Translations under genes and position numbers: made by a program | The notes under the pieces: generated by a model | Seen by the model: the letters and a program-made list of their open reading frames with translations, nothing else | What the model was told of the DNA's origin: nothing | Database searches by the model: none | Assembly (NCBI RefSeq): GCF_024585285.1 | Contig: NZ_CP040755.1 | Coordinates: 310,001-374,000 of the forward strand | Origin: Colwellia sp. M166 | GTDB taxonomy: Bacteria > Pseudomonadota > Gammaproteobacteria > Enterobacterales > Alteromonadaceae | Reading direction: 5' to 3' | Length of the DNA: 64,000 nucleotides | In this document: piece after piece, positions 19,165-28,571 of the stretch | How the letters are laid out: every line of letters starts with the position of its first letter | Position numbering within the stretch: position 1 is the stretch's first letter

Positions 19165-20820
19165 ATGGAAAAAGTTTGGCTTGAGAAAAGTTATCCAGCA
19201 GGCGTTGAATTTGAAATAAATCCAGACAAATATAACTCTATAGCGGATTTGTTTTTAAAATATACCAAGTTATACAAGAATAATGTCGCATTCATTAATA
19301 TGGATAGTAGTATTACTTATCAAGAACTTGGTCAGCAAGCGAGCGATTTCGCTGCATATTTACAGCACGATTTGGGTTTAGTAAAAGGTGATAAATTTGC
19401 CATTATGATCCCTAATCTTTTGCAATATCCTATTGCATTATTTGGTGCGTTGATTGCTGGTTTAACGGTTGTTAATGTTAATCCACTTTATACTCCTCGA
19501 GAATTACAACATCAATTAAAAGATTCAGGTGCAAAATCTATCCTGATCCTTGAAAACTTTGCTCATGTGCTTGAAACCGTGATTGATAAAACGGATATAA
19601 ATCAAGTTATCCTCACCGGTGTTGGTGACCGTTTAAGTGCAATTAAAGGCGCGGTTGTCAATTGCGTCCTAAAGTACGTTAAGAAACAAGTACCAGCATA
19701 TAACTTACCGGGTGCGGTTAAATTTAATAAAGCTATGGCTAAAGGTGCAAAACTTAGTTATATGCCGGTTGCGGTAAAAGGCGATGATTTAGCGTTCTTA
19801 CAATACACGGGTGGTACAACGGGTCCTTCAAAAGGGGCGATGTTAACGCACCGTAATTTGATTGCTAATGTTGAACAATCGAATGCTTCGACTAAAAATG
19901 TCTACGAAATAGGTAAAGAAATGATGGTAACGGCCTTACCGCTGTACCACATTTTCGCTTTAACCTCTAACTGCCTGTGTTTTATTCCTTTTGGCGGCAC
20001 CAACCTGCTAATTACTAACCCAAGAGACATGGTTGGCTTCGTTAAAGAATTAGATAAATATCCTTTTACCGCTATTACAGGCGTTAACACCTTATTTAAT
20101 GGTTTATTACATACGCCAGGTTTCGAAAAACTTGATTTTAGCACTTTAAAATTAGGTTTTGCCGGCGGTATGGCTGTACAGCGTCCAGTCGCTGAGCTTT
20201 GGGAAAAAGTGACGGCTACGCGTTTGCTAGAAGGTTATGGTTTAACGGAATGTTCACCTTTGGTAACCATGAGTCCTTACGATCAAGAAAGTTACAATGG
20301 CACTATTGGTATACCAGCACCTTCGACTGATGTGCGTTTAATTGGTGATGACGGTGAAGAAGTTGAGATTGGTAAACCGGGTGAAATGTGGGTTAAAGGT
20401 CCGCAGGTCATGAAGGGTTATCATAATCGTCAAGATGCAACCGATGAAGTGCTAAAAGACGGTTGGTTAGCCACCGGTGATATAGCCACTATGGATGAAA
20501 ATGGCTTTTTTACTATTGTGGATCGTAAAAAAGACATGATTATCGTTTCGGGTTTTAATGTTTTCCCTAATGAAATTGAAGAAGTACTGGTTACCCATCC
20601 AGGTATACTAGAGGCCGCAGCTGTTGCAGCGCCAAGTGATGCTACCGGTGAAATGGTGAAAGTATTTGTGGTACGTAAAGACCTTAGTTTAACCGAGCGC
20701 GATGTTATTGAGCACTGTACTGAGTTACTGACTAACTACAAACGCCCGAAAGTTGTGGTGTTTTTAGATGAGTTACCAAAAACCAATGTCGGTAAAGTAC
20801 TGCGCAAAGAACTGCGTTAA
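19165..20820 (+). CDS. fadD: Long-chain fatty acid--CoA ligase
   Basis: 551 aa from the ATG at 19165, chosen because GGGGAGA lies 7 nt upstream and the resulting start [14 protein letters not shown] matches the E. coli FadD start; an ATG at 19120 adds 15 residues without support. Motifs are [19 protein letters not shown] (AMP/P-loop), [11 protein letters not shown] and GWLATGDIA, with [20 protein letters not shown] and the C-terminal [14 protein letters not shown] carrying the catalytic Lys. It activates free fatty acids to acyl-CoA at the inner membrane and feeds the cluster. Confidence 0.93.
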   Translation: MEKVWLEKSYPAGVEFEINPDKYNSIADLFLKYTKLYKNNVAFINMDSSITYQELGQQASDFAAYLQHDLGLVKGDKFAIMIPNLLQYPIALFGALIAGLTVVNVNPLYTPRELQHQLKDSGAKSILILENFAHVLETVIDKTDINQVILTGVGDRLSAIKGAVVNCVLKYVKKQVPAYNLPGAVKFNKAMAKGAKLSYMPVAVKGDDLAFLQYTGGTTGPSKGAMLTHRNLIANVEQSNASTKNVYEIGKEMMVTALPLYHIFALTSNCLCFIPFGGTNLLITNPRDMVGFVKELDKYPFTAITGVNTLFNGLLHTPGFEKLDFSTLKLGFAGGMAVQRPVAELWEKVTATRLLEGYGLTECSPLVTMSPYDQESYNGTIGIPAPSTDVRLIGDDGEEVEIGKPGEMWVKGPQVMKGYHNRQDATDEVLKDGWLATGDIATMDENGFFTIVDRKKDMIIVSGFNVFPNEIEEVLVTHPGILEAAAVAAPSDATGEMVKVFVVRKDLSLTERDVIEHCTELLTNYKRPKVVVFLDELPKTNVGKVLRKELR

Positions 20821-20829
20821 TAAAGCATT

Positions 20830-20868
20830 AGATTAATCATGGCTATGATGAATAGCTGTGATTAATCT
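20830..20868. terminator. 17-bp hairpin after fadD
   Basis: AGATTAATCA (20830-20839) pairs with TGATTAATCT (20859-20868), and the inner GGCTAT/ATAGCT extends the stem to about 17 pairs with two wobbles and a 5-nt loop. There is no T-run after it. It may stop transcription or protect the 3' end of the fadD mRNA. Confidence 0.5.
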
Positions 20869-21041
20869 GTCGTAAAGCTGATGTTGATTTATATCCACGC
20901 CACTTCAAAATGAAGGGACAGCTGTGTAAAGCAGGTTCATCGTTACACCTGTTTGAAGGCTACAGCAATAATAAAAATGCGTGTTGAGTACCATTGGCTC
21001 AGGCATTCTGAAATTGGCACCGCTGGGTGTTATAGGTATAT

Positions 21042-22094
21042 ATGTTAGAAATTTATGCTGGTGAAACGGCTTTAAAAACGATTAAAGAAAAGGGCTTTAG
21101 CCCTGATATTTTTAATAACTTTCTAGGCGCTAGTGGAGGGCCTAAATGGTTTGTTTTATACGGATTAGATAAATATTTTTTTGGTGATTTTTTTCAGCAT
21201 CAACAGCAACCATTAAACTTAATTGGCTCGAGCGCAGGCGCTTTTAGAATGGCTTGTTTTGCCCAACAAGATCCTGTGGCAGCCATTGAACGATTAGCCA
21301 AAAACTACAGTGAAACGGTTTATTCAAGTAAGGCTAACGCCGCTGAAATTACCGATAAAGCACGAGAATTATTAGATATATTATTTGGCGAGTCTGGCGC
21401 TGAAGAAATTATTAATAATAAAATTTTCAAAGCACACTTTGTTGTCGCCAAATGTCGAGGCTTAGTTGCCTCAGAAAATAAAGTGTTATTGGGCTTAGGG
21501 TTGTTATCAAGCTTATTGCGCAATGGTGCAAAACGTTCATTGATTAAAAGTCAGTACGAGCGTTATGTTTTTCAGCATCAAGAGAGCCAATTACAGCTGC
21601 ATGACCCCGATAATATTTCGACCACGCGTTTAGCCTTTAGCGAAAATAATATTAAAGATGCTTTACTTGCCTCGGGTGCTATTCCTATGGTGATGCAGGG
21701 CATACAAGATATTGCCGACTGTGGGCCGGGCATGTATCGAGACGGCGGTATTATTGATTATCATTTCGACTTAGCGCTTGATGGCTTAACCCTTTATCCG
21801 CATTTTAGTTCAACGTTAAAAGCAGGTTGGTTTGACAAAAAGTTGTCAAGAAATGTCCGTGCTGAACATTACGATAAAACGGTATTAGTCTGCCCATCAC
21901 AAGCTTTTATTGATGCACTTCCATACGGAAAAATTCCTGATCGCAAGGACTTTGTGACGTTAGAACCTGAGCAGCGTTTGCAATATTGGCAACAAGTATT
22001 TTTAGAAAGTGAAAAGCTGGCAGCTGCTTTTAAAAGCTTCCATCAAACACAAGATATTAAGCAAATAAAGCCGATTAGTCAGTTAGTTGCCTAA
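21042..22094 (+). CDS. Patatin-like phospholipase
   Basis: 350-aa patatin-fold acyl hydrolase. FLGASGGPKW (~28-37) forms the glycine-rich oxyanion region, GSSAG (62-66, nucleophile S64) is the G-x-S-x-G elbow, and YRDGGIIDYH supplies the Asp of the Ser-Asp dyad. It would release fatty acids from phospholipids or other esters, which FadD can then activate. It has no signal peptide, so it is probably cytoplasmic. No Shine-Dalgarno is obvious, and the ATG lies in an AT-rich stretch. Confidence 0.82.
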   Translation: MLEIYAGETALKTIKEKGFSPDIFNNFLGASGGPKWFVLYGLDKYFFGDFFQHQQQPLNLIGSSAGAFRMACFAQQDPVAAIERLAKNYSETVYSSKANAAEITDKARELLDILFGESGAEEIINNKIFKAHFVVAKCRGLVASENKVLLGLGLLSSLLRNGAKRSLIKSQYERYVFQHQESQLQLHDPDNISTTRLAFSENNIKDALLASGAIPMVMQGIQDIADCGPGMYRDGGIIDYHFDLALDGLTLYPHFSSTLKAGWFDKKLSRNVRAEHYDKTVLVCPSQAFIDALPYGKIPDRKDFVTLEPEQRLQYWQQVFLESEKLAAAFKSFHQTQDIKQIKPISQLVA

Positions 22095-22163
22095 TGCGCT
22101 TTATTGATAAATTAAAAAAACTAATAATAAAAATTAATAACAGCAACTAAAAAGAGAAAAAAC

Positions 22164-23162
22164 ATGAGTACTTACACTGCAATAAACTTAATCGCTCGTC
22201 CAGGTGCTGGTCCCGTTGGCCCTGATTTATTTGAAGTTGTCACCAGAAACATGCCTAGTGTCGGTGAAGGTCAGTTTTTAGTGAAGCAAAATCATATGTC
22301 CCTTGACCCAGCAATGTTCGGTTGGATGAGCCCAGATACAGAAAGCTATATTCCACCGGTTGAGTTGGGTGATGTTATGCGTAGTTCAGGTATTGGAGAA
22401 GTAGTGGAAAGTAAGCACCCTGATTTTAAAGTCGGCGAACGCGTGATGGGTATGATGGGGTGGACGGAGTATCACTTAAGTAGTGGTGTTGGCTTAAATA
22501 AAGTTACTGCACCGTTACCCGATGAAGCTATTTTATCGGTTTTTGCTTTACCGGGTTTAACGGCAACGCAAGGGCTTTACAGTATTGGTAAGCCACAAAA
22601 AGGTGAAACTATCGTGGTTTCAGGCGCAGCAGGCTCTGTGGGTTCAATTGTTGGTCAATTAGCTAAAGCTGATGGCTTAACCGTAATAGGCGTGGTGGGA
22701 AGCGATGAAAAAGCGGATTGGATCGTCAACGAATTAGGTTTTGATGGTGCGGTTAATTATAAAGCTGATGACTTAGCAAAGAAGTTAGCAGAATTAACGC
22801 CAAACGGCATTGATATTTACTTTGAAAATACCGGTGGCCCCATACAGCACCATGTTTTTGCTCGTATGAATGCTCATGGCCGTATAGCGGTATGTGGACT
22901 GATTGCTGATTATTCAAAAGCAGAGCCAGATCTTGCGCCAAACTGGATCCCTATCATTAAAAAGCGTTTAACTATACAAGGTTTTACTATGCCAGATCAT
23001 TTTAGCGAAGTACCTGCTTTGTTAGCGAAATTAACGCCTTACGTGATGAAAGGACAAATTAAACATCGTGCTCATGTGCTTAATGGTCTTGAATCTGCCA
23101 TGACAGGTTTGAACTTATTTTTTACTGGCCAGAATAAAGGCAAGTTGATTGTGAAGCTATAA
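22164..23162 (+). CDS. NADP-dependent oxidoreductase of the MDR family
   Basis: 332-aa zinc-independent medium-chain reductase like prostaglandin reductases and YncB/CurA. The start IARPGAGPVGPDLFEV, MSLDPAMFGWM, the cofactor loop VVSGAAGSVGSIVGQLAKA near 150-168 and YFENTGGPIQHHV near 215 are typical. These enzymes reduce the C=C of alpha,beta-unsaturated ketones or acyl compounds with NADPH. It follows the patatin gene by 69 bp, with AAAGAGAAA before the ATG, and is the last gene of the catabolic region. Confidence 0.87.
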   Translation: MSTYTAINLIARPGAGPVGPDLFEVVTRNMPSVGEGQFLVKQNHMSLDPAMFGWMSPDTESYIPPVELGDVMRSSGIGEVVESKHPDFKVGERVMGMMGWTEYHLSSGVGLNKVTAPLPDEAILSVFALPGLTATQGLYSIGKPQKGETIVVSGAAGSVGSIVGQLAKADGLTVIGVVGSDEKADWIVNELGFDGAVNYKADDLAKKLAELTPNGIDIYFENTGGPIQHHVFARMNAHGRIAVCGLIADYSKAEPDLAPNWIPIIKKRLTIQGFTMPDHFSEVPALLAKLTPYVMKGQIKHRAHVLNGLESAMTGLNLFFTGQNKGKLIVKL

Positions 23163-23399
23163 TGGTTTTCACCCGATAACTTAAGCTAATGAGAAATATA
23201 AATAGTTAATATAATAATAACGGCAGTGTTAGCTGCATTCGCAATACGGTATTTTATGTTATAGCCTCTTTATTGATAACTTTTTGTTGATAGTAGATAA
23301 GGCTTTAATACCAGTAAATTAGCTTAGTTTATAAACTCATCTTTCAACGCTGTTGACTTACGTAAGTGTCGATAGCGTATTATCAGCATAGGTTTAAAC

Positions 23400-24314
23400 A
23401 TGACTGACGTTAAAACACATTATCGAAACTGTAATATTTGTGAAGCCATGTGTGGCTTGGAAATTAAGTATCAAGACCAAGAAATATTGTCGATTAAAGG
23501 CGATCAAAAAGACCCTTTTAGTAAAGGGTATAACTGCCCGAAAGCAACCGCTTTAGCAGATTTTCATAATGATAAAGATCGTTTGAAAACCCCGATAAGA
23601 CGCACAGACACAGGTTGGGATGATATATCATGGGATGAAGCTTATACCGAGATAACAGAAAAATTTAAAGCGATTCAACAGGCTCATGGTAAAAACGCCT
23701 TAGCGATATATTTAGGCAACCCTAATGCCCACAGTCTTGGCAATGGCTTGTTCTTAAAACCTTTTATGAAATCTATTGGTACCATCAATCGTTATAGCTC
23801 GGCTTCGGCTGATCAAATGCCACATTATGTTGCCGCTAACTTCATGTTAGGTGCTGGTATGCTTATTCCTGTGCCTGATATTGACCGTACTGACTTTATG
23901 TTAATTATCGGTGGCAATCCAGTGGTCTCAAATGGCAGTATGATGACTGCTCCGAACGTCATTGGCCGCATGAAAGCCATTCAAAAGCGTGGTGGTAAAA
24001 TTGTCGTGGTTGACCCACGTTGTACTAAAACAGCGAAAGTTGCCGACCAACATTTATTTATTCGACCAGAAAAAGATGCTTTGTTACTGTTTGCTGTTAT
24101 CCATTGTGTTTTTGCAAGTAATAAGGTCAACTTACTGATCATTTGGGCATTGTTAGGTATCGGTATTTTACTGGCTTCAAGAATGGTGTACACCACCTTA
24201 GTGACTTATACCGGAGCGGTACCGTCTGAGTTTTATTCTGTGCAGAAACGACCAGAATATAAAACTTATCAGCAAACCACGAATATATTCTTCCCTGGGC
24301 CAAGCAAGTCATAG
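23400..24314 (+). pseudogene. Truncated molybdopterin oxidoreductase fused to a DUF1295-like tail
   Basis: 304-codon open frame made of two unrelated pieces. Residues 1 to ~243 are the N-terminus of a molybdopterin-dependent oxidoreductase: 4Fe-4S motif CNICEAMCGLEI...NCPKA, then GNPNAHSLGNGLFLKP and IIGGNPVVSNGSMM. Such enzymes are normally ~700 aa. From about 24130 the sequence becomes a hydrophobic segment ending PEYKTYQQTTNIFFPGPSK, the typical end of DUF1295/isoprenylcysteine-methyltransferase-like membrane proteins. A deletion joining two genes in frame is the simplest explanation. No function is expected, as the Mo-cofactor domains are missing. Confidence 0.75.
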
Positions 24315-24369
24315 TGGAAGACAAGTAAAGCGTAATAAATAAAACGTAACAAATTTAATAGGGTAATCC

Positions 24370-24771
24370 ATGTTTAAAAGTACAGATAATTATATTGCAT
24401 CTAATGACCTTACAATGGCGGTAAATGCCGCGATAGCATTAGAAAAACCATTGTTGATCAAAGGTGAGCCGGGTACAGGTAAAACTCAGTTGGCTGAAGA
24501 GCTCGCTAAATCGCTTAATTGTAAATTGTATCAATGGCATATCAAATCAACCACCAAAGCACAGCAAGGCTTATACGAATACGATGCAGTATCTCGATTA
24601 CGTGATAGTCAATTAGGCGATGAACGTGTTCATGATATTTCAAATTATATTGTTAAAGGCAAACTATGGCAGGCTTTTGAAGAAGAGCAACGCCCCATTT
24701 TATTGATTGATGAAATTGACAAAGCCGATATAGAATTCCCAAATGACTTGCTTCAAGAACGCCAAAAATAG
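24370..24771 (+). pseudogene. MoxR AAA-ATPase, 5' half (interrupted by island)
   Basis: Codons 1-130 of a MoxR-type ATPase: Walker A GEPGTGKT (32-39) and Walker B LLIDEIDKAD (~111-120). Homology stops after LLQE at 24760; three island-encoded residues (RQK) and a TAG follow. The missing C-terminal half, with sensor and Arg-finger regions, resumes at 61689. A truncated 133-aa ATPase could still be made but would lack the lid. The intact protein would work with the VWA protein now at 62140 as a chaperone-like pair. AATAGGGTAATCC precedes the ATG. Confidence 0.9.
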
Positions 24772-24800
24772 GGGGTGTATTAATACCAATTTAACTGACT
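24755..24800 (+). other. Left island junction (attL) and terminal repeat
   Basis: moxR sequence ends in TTCAAGAAC (to 24760). Island DNA follows with TAGGGGGT (24769-24776), overlapping the imperfect palindrome GGTGTATTAATACC. The right end, read on the other strand, shows the same order: TAGGGGGT, then GGT...ACC, then AA. The rejoined target would read TTCAAGAACTTGAT, a TCAAG-AA-CTTGA palindrome typical of a tyrosine-recombinase core. Confidence 0.7.
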
Positions 24801-25437
24801 GACTGACCAAATTCTTTTGTACTATGGTCTACGGGCTTCTATGTTTTTGGTATTCGTACCATTTTATAATACCAAATATTAACTTCCCTTAATAATATAA
24901 AGAAAAGCCACCAAGCTAATATGCTCTATAAACTCAACACATTTGTGCAGTGACAATGAAGTGTCATACTCAACAAAAAAGAATCATACTTTACAATAAA
25001 TCATCATACATTCGAGCTGTTGCTCTCGGCAGAAATAGCTTAGCTCCTCGTTATAAGTGCAACAAGCTTTAGTAATTTTCGTTCAAGAGCTGACCTAAAT
25101 TAGTCCTCAAAATTAGGCTCGTTTATGTTCACTTAGATACGATTACGGACGTTAGCATCAATAGTTTTTTGAGCTATTTTTAGTGTTCATTAAGCATTGA
25201 GCTACCTTCATAATGACAGTCAACAAAGCACCATTGCTGACACTCGATTGGAATAATTTTGATGGATGAAACGAATAATTATACTCAAGTAGTGCTAATA
25301 GTTTACCGATATTAGCCAGAAGCCTTTATTTATCATGATTAGCAAAGGATACTTAATCCTATGGTAGTATTTGTAATGTAAATCATGGTTAATACATATG
25401 TATGAGTCGAATAAGTTTACAGTGGCATGAACATTAA
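24801..25437. other. Non-coding left end of the island
   Basis: About 640 bp without a supported gene. It lies directly upstream of the reverse transcriptase gene and could hold its promoter or an associated RNA. I see a short GTTGC...GCAAC-type pairing around 25020-25063 but no recognisable msr/msd retron structure and no group II intron domain V. Confidence 0.4.
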
Positions 25438-26469
25438 GTGATAACTGAATTATTATCTGAATACTTAATCGATGAATCGTTTAGTTGGTTATGTAAACAA
25501 CGAAAACACTTTCCCGATAACAGTGATGTATGGGATGTACGTTTTCATTGGAATAAAATCAAATCACAACTTATTGATGAATTAATATCAAATACCTTCA
25601 ATTTTCAACCATTACAAAAAATAACTAAATCATCAGGTGAAGTTATTCACTTATGGACATCAATAGATAGTTTGGTGTTAAAACAGTTGTCACTGGTATT
25701 ACAGTATCATTTACCATCCTCTAAGCTGTGTACACACTTAAAAGGACATGGTGGTAGCAAGCATACTGTTACAGAGATACAGCGTAATTTAAAAGATGAT
25801 TTAGAAGGCTTGGTAAACAACAATACGTTTGTATTTCGAACCGATGTGAAATCGTATTACGAGTCAATAAGCCATGAAGTATTATTAGATAAATTATCAA
25901 AGTACATCAAAGATAAAACGGTAATGAACTTATTGGCACAATATCTCAAACGCAGTGTTGAATCAGGAGGGCTGTTTAGGGATATAAAACAAGGTATTTC
26001 ATCGGGTTGTCCATTAAGCCCTTTAATCTCAAGCTTCTACCTTTATGAATTAGATAAAGAAATGGAAAGTAAGTCCGTATTTTATCGACGTTATATGGAT
26101 GACATTATTGTTTTATCACCAACAAGATGGAAGTTACGTCAAGCTATAAAAACCGTTAACCAACATTTTGAAAAACTAAAGTTAAAACAACATCCTGATA
26201 AAACGACCATCGGTAGAATCAAAAATGGCTTTGATTTTTTAGGTTATCAGTTTGGACAAGAAAAAATAACAGTTTCAAAACGAACATTACGAAATCACAT
26301 ACGTCGATTAACGCAGCTTTATGAGCAAAAAAAGCATCTACCAAACTGGCAAATGCTTATTGATGATTATCGACAACATTGGGTTACATGGGTTTATTCA
26401 GGCATACCTTCATCGATGATCAATTTCAATAAAGAAACTTATTTAAGATTGTTTCTTAAATCGACGTGA
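25438..26469 (+). CDS. Stand-alone reverse transcriptase
   Basis: 343-aa RNA-directed DNA polymerase with a GTG start. RT motifs in order: LWTSIDSLVLKQLS (~72-85), GHGGSKHTVTEI (~103-114), FRTDVKSYYESI (catalytic D136), QGISSGCPLSPL (~185-196), catalytic YMDD (219-222), and HPDKTTIGRIKNGFDFLGYQF. It lacks the maturase and endonuclease domains of group II intron proteins, and no intron RNA is seen. It belongs to the group II-like, non-retron stand-alone RTs found in many proteobacteria; function unknown, possibly defence or repair. The last 27 bases overlap the PEP-CTERM gene on the other strand, so its C-terminus may be altered. Confidence 0.85.
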   Translation: MITELLSEYLIDESFSWLCKQRKHFPDNSDVWDVRFHWNKIKSQLIDELISNTFNFQPLQKITKSSGEVIHLWTSIDSLVLKQLSLVLQYHLPSSKLCTHLKGHGGSKHTVTEIQRNLKDDLEGLVNNNTFVFRTDVKSYYESISHEVLLDKLSKYIKDKTVMNLLAQYLKRSVESGGLFRDIKQGISSGCPLSPLISSFYLYELDKEMESKSVFYRRYMDDIIVLSPTRWKLRQAIKTVNQHFEKLKLKQHPDKTTIGRIKNGFDFLGYQFGQEKITVSKRTLRNHIRRLTQLYEQKKHLPNWQMLIDDYRQHWVTWVYSGIPSSMINFNKETYLRLFLKST

Positions 26470-27199
26470 TGCTAAACCCATAAGGCCTAATGCAAAAATC
26501 GCTAGTGTAGTAGGTTCTGGTACTTCATCATAGCTGACCGCTTTGCGTTTTAACCATGTCCCCCGGTCATAATGGTCACCGAAAGGCTGGGTAAAATGAA
26601 CATCCAGACTAACTTCCGTATAAAAACCATCATATGAACTTAGCAATGAATACGCTGAGATTTGTTCGCAGGTGTGGCGAGATGCAGCAAATCCGTAACA
26701 GTAACCATATGAGTCGTCGTTTGTGTACCCGTGGCCAGCGCGCGCCATCTGCGTTTGTGTCTCCGTACAACTAAATAAATGGTGAAACTTTATCCGCTGC
26801 ATGATGTCCAAATTGATATGTGAGCGGGTACAAATCCTCGCCGTAGAAAGCTGAAAACATCTCTGAAATTTTCTCAATTGTAACTGTCTGCCAACTTGTG
26901 GCCTGTGCAGCTGACAAAGCACATATGTCGCTTATTGCTCCAGCTGATGCGCCTGTATGCGCGGATGTATTGCCTAAAATCCCGTCGACTAAATCAGTAA
27001 CCACGTTACTGTAAGACAAACCGTTAGTTACGGTTACATCTAACCATTCCCACACAGAAACTGCACCTGTTGCGGTATCTGTACGAGTCTCTGTAGTAAT
27101 CAAGCCATTATCAGCAAAAGTACTGGTGTAGTCTAATGCGTTAGACGCAAAAGGTGATAACGCAGCTATAAGCAGCGGTATGGTTTTCAATAATTTCAT
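26443..27199 (-). pseudogene. PEP-CTERM sorting-domain protein, frameshifted
   Basis: The 5' part (from 27199, MKLLKTIPLLIAALSPFASNA signal peptide) runs to a TAG near 26770. The 3' part, in another frame, ends VPEPTTLAIFALGLMGLASRRFKK, a textbook PEP-CTERM anchor: VPEP, hydrophobic helix, basic tail. The frames join naturally near SPF/FSCTETQ at ~26775, so one base was lost or gained. An intact product would be an ~240-aa exported protein processed by exosortase. AACGGAG precedes the ATG. No exosortase gene is in the window. Either a real mutation or a sequence error. Confidence 0.75.
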
Positions 27200-27438
27200 G
27201 GTTTGCTCCGTTTTGTGTTTTTGCCGTTCCGTGTATAAGTAAGGTGTCTACAACATTATTCAATAGTTTAATTACTTTGTTATTTTTTTATTTAAGCAAA
27301 ATTCGCACCAAGAAAACAATAAGACTGATAATCATAGGGTTACGTAACCTCTAAAGTTCAGGGTTAGGTGAAGTGTAAAAATACCTAACACTTATGCAAT
27401 GACAATTAAGGATAAAGCGCTCAACGCCACTTTAAAAA
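27200..27438. other. Intergenic region with a GGTTACGTAACC palindrome
   Basis: This gap separates the PEP-CTERM gene from the stranded end of prsT. It contains a perfect 12-bp palindrome (27338-27349), a possible regulator site. No sigma-54 -24/-12 site of the sort linked to PEP-CTERM genes was evident. Confidence 0.3.
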
Positions 27439-27571
27439 TCACTCTGATAAATATTCCTTTTTAAGGATATTTAAATGCAAGATAGCTTGTTCATCATGAA
27501 GTGGCTGTTGTGCTATTTTCTTTTGTGCCAATTTAAGCTGGTTATTAACGAGTAAAGCTTCAATGTAATTA
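27439..27571 (-). pseudogene. Stranded 3' end of prsT beyond the IS982 insertion
   Basis: Read on the minus strand, this continues the prsT frame exactly: the codons after the target duplication give YIEALLVNNQLKLAQKK and run ~40 more residues to a TGA at 27439-27441. Removing the 1000-bp IS and one copy of TAATTA restores a single prsT frame of about 946 codons. Confidence 0.85.
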
Positions 27572-28571
27572 ACCTCAGATCGGGTTAAGCCCTAACCATA
27601 GCATTCTTCTCTACGTCACTAATATTAAGGGTTGGCTTATTTTCTTTAAGGCAATAAGCCACTAAACCTGCCAGTAAATTCAACATAAAACTATTAGGGC
27701 TACGATGACGCGAATGCTCTATTTGAGATATATTCTTCAATTGATCATTTATCGTTTCAATAATAAACCGTCTAGATAACATTGCTCTATCCCATAACGA
27801 CATAGCTTTGGCTTTCATATTACGGCGCACGGTTGTTATCAAATCAACTCCTTTTTCCTTCAAACCAACTGTTAATTTTTTTGCTTATATAGCCTTTATC
27901 TGCATATAACTTCCCTTTTAAGTTTTTAGCTAAGGCTAATACGGGCTTTTGTGTCGTGAACATTGCCAGTAGTTAATTTAGCCTCAACTATTTCACCTCT
28001 AAAGTTAGTGACTAAATGTAGTTTGAACCCATAAAACCAACCCATTGTTCCTTTGCCCCGTTCGGCTATACCGTCAAATGTTTTATGTCTAGGAATTCTT
28101 AAGTTATGGCATACTTTTATGCTTGTAGAGTCAATAAACTCAATACCTGTAGACTCACCTTTAAGTATTGAAAAGTAGCTAGAAAGTGGAACGACCGCTT
28201 TAGGCATCACTTCTAAAAATCGAGTGTAGCTCAATAAGCTAGGGAAATGTGAACGATAAAACTTAGCAATATAACCTTTATAATAATTTTTAAAGTCGCG
28301 ATGATTTGATGTATGAAAAGCAATTAATATAGTGATTATCTCACTCATAGCCATACGGCATGGACGATTTCGCTTGATACTTCCATCAGCAATTAATTGT
28401 TTCTCCCATTGTGGGATAAATACGCGACAAAAATCATCGACATCACAGAATATTTCAACTAGTTTATTCATGCCCGTTCCTTATTATCTTTCTGTTTTTT
28501 CTTGGTCGAAAGATCGGATCGTGGAACGGGCACTTAGTTCAATTTAATTAATTCTTATCCCGAGCTGAGGT
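27572..28571 (-). mobile_element. IS982-family insertion sequence, exactly 1000 bp
   Basis: Terminal inverted repeats ACCTCAGATCGGGTTAAG (27572-27589) and CTTATCCCGAGCTGAGGT (28554-28571) match in 16 of 18 positions. The flanks carry a TAATTA target duplication (27566-27571 and 28572-28577). Length and transposase type fit IS982. It sits within the 3' part of prsT. Confidence 0.92.
27585..28471 (-). pseudogene. IS982 transposase with two frameshifts
   Basis: The N-terminal part (28471 down to ~27950) starts MNKLVEIFCDVDDFCRVFIP and contains FIDSTSIKVCHN and GTMGWFYGFKLH, which match IS982 transposases (DDE type). The frame breaks after NVHDTK. A middle piece reads PVLALAKNLKGKLYADKGYI in a second frame, and the last part (LTVGLKEKGVDLITTVRR, RFIIETINDQLKNISQIEHS) is in a third. 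An intact protein would be ~290 aa. Two breaks mean the copy is inactive unless supplied in trans. Confidence 0.88.

Noticed and set aside
24801..25437. Retron msr-msd or group II intron RNA before the RT gene
   Set aside because: No paired inverted repeats framing a branch G, no domain V-like hairpin, and the RT lacks maturase features.
27338..27349. GGTTACGTAACC palindrome as an attachment site
   Set aside because: It is well inside the island, with no matching copy or junction nearby. At most a regulator site.
27585..28471. Two separate small genes on the minus strand
   Set aside because: They are frames of one IS982 transposase, joined by a middle segment in a third frame.
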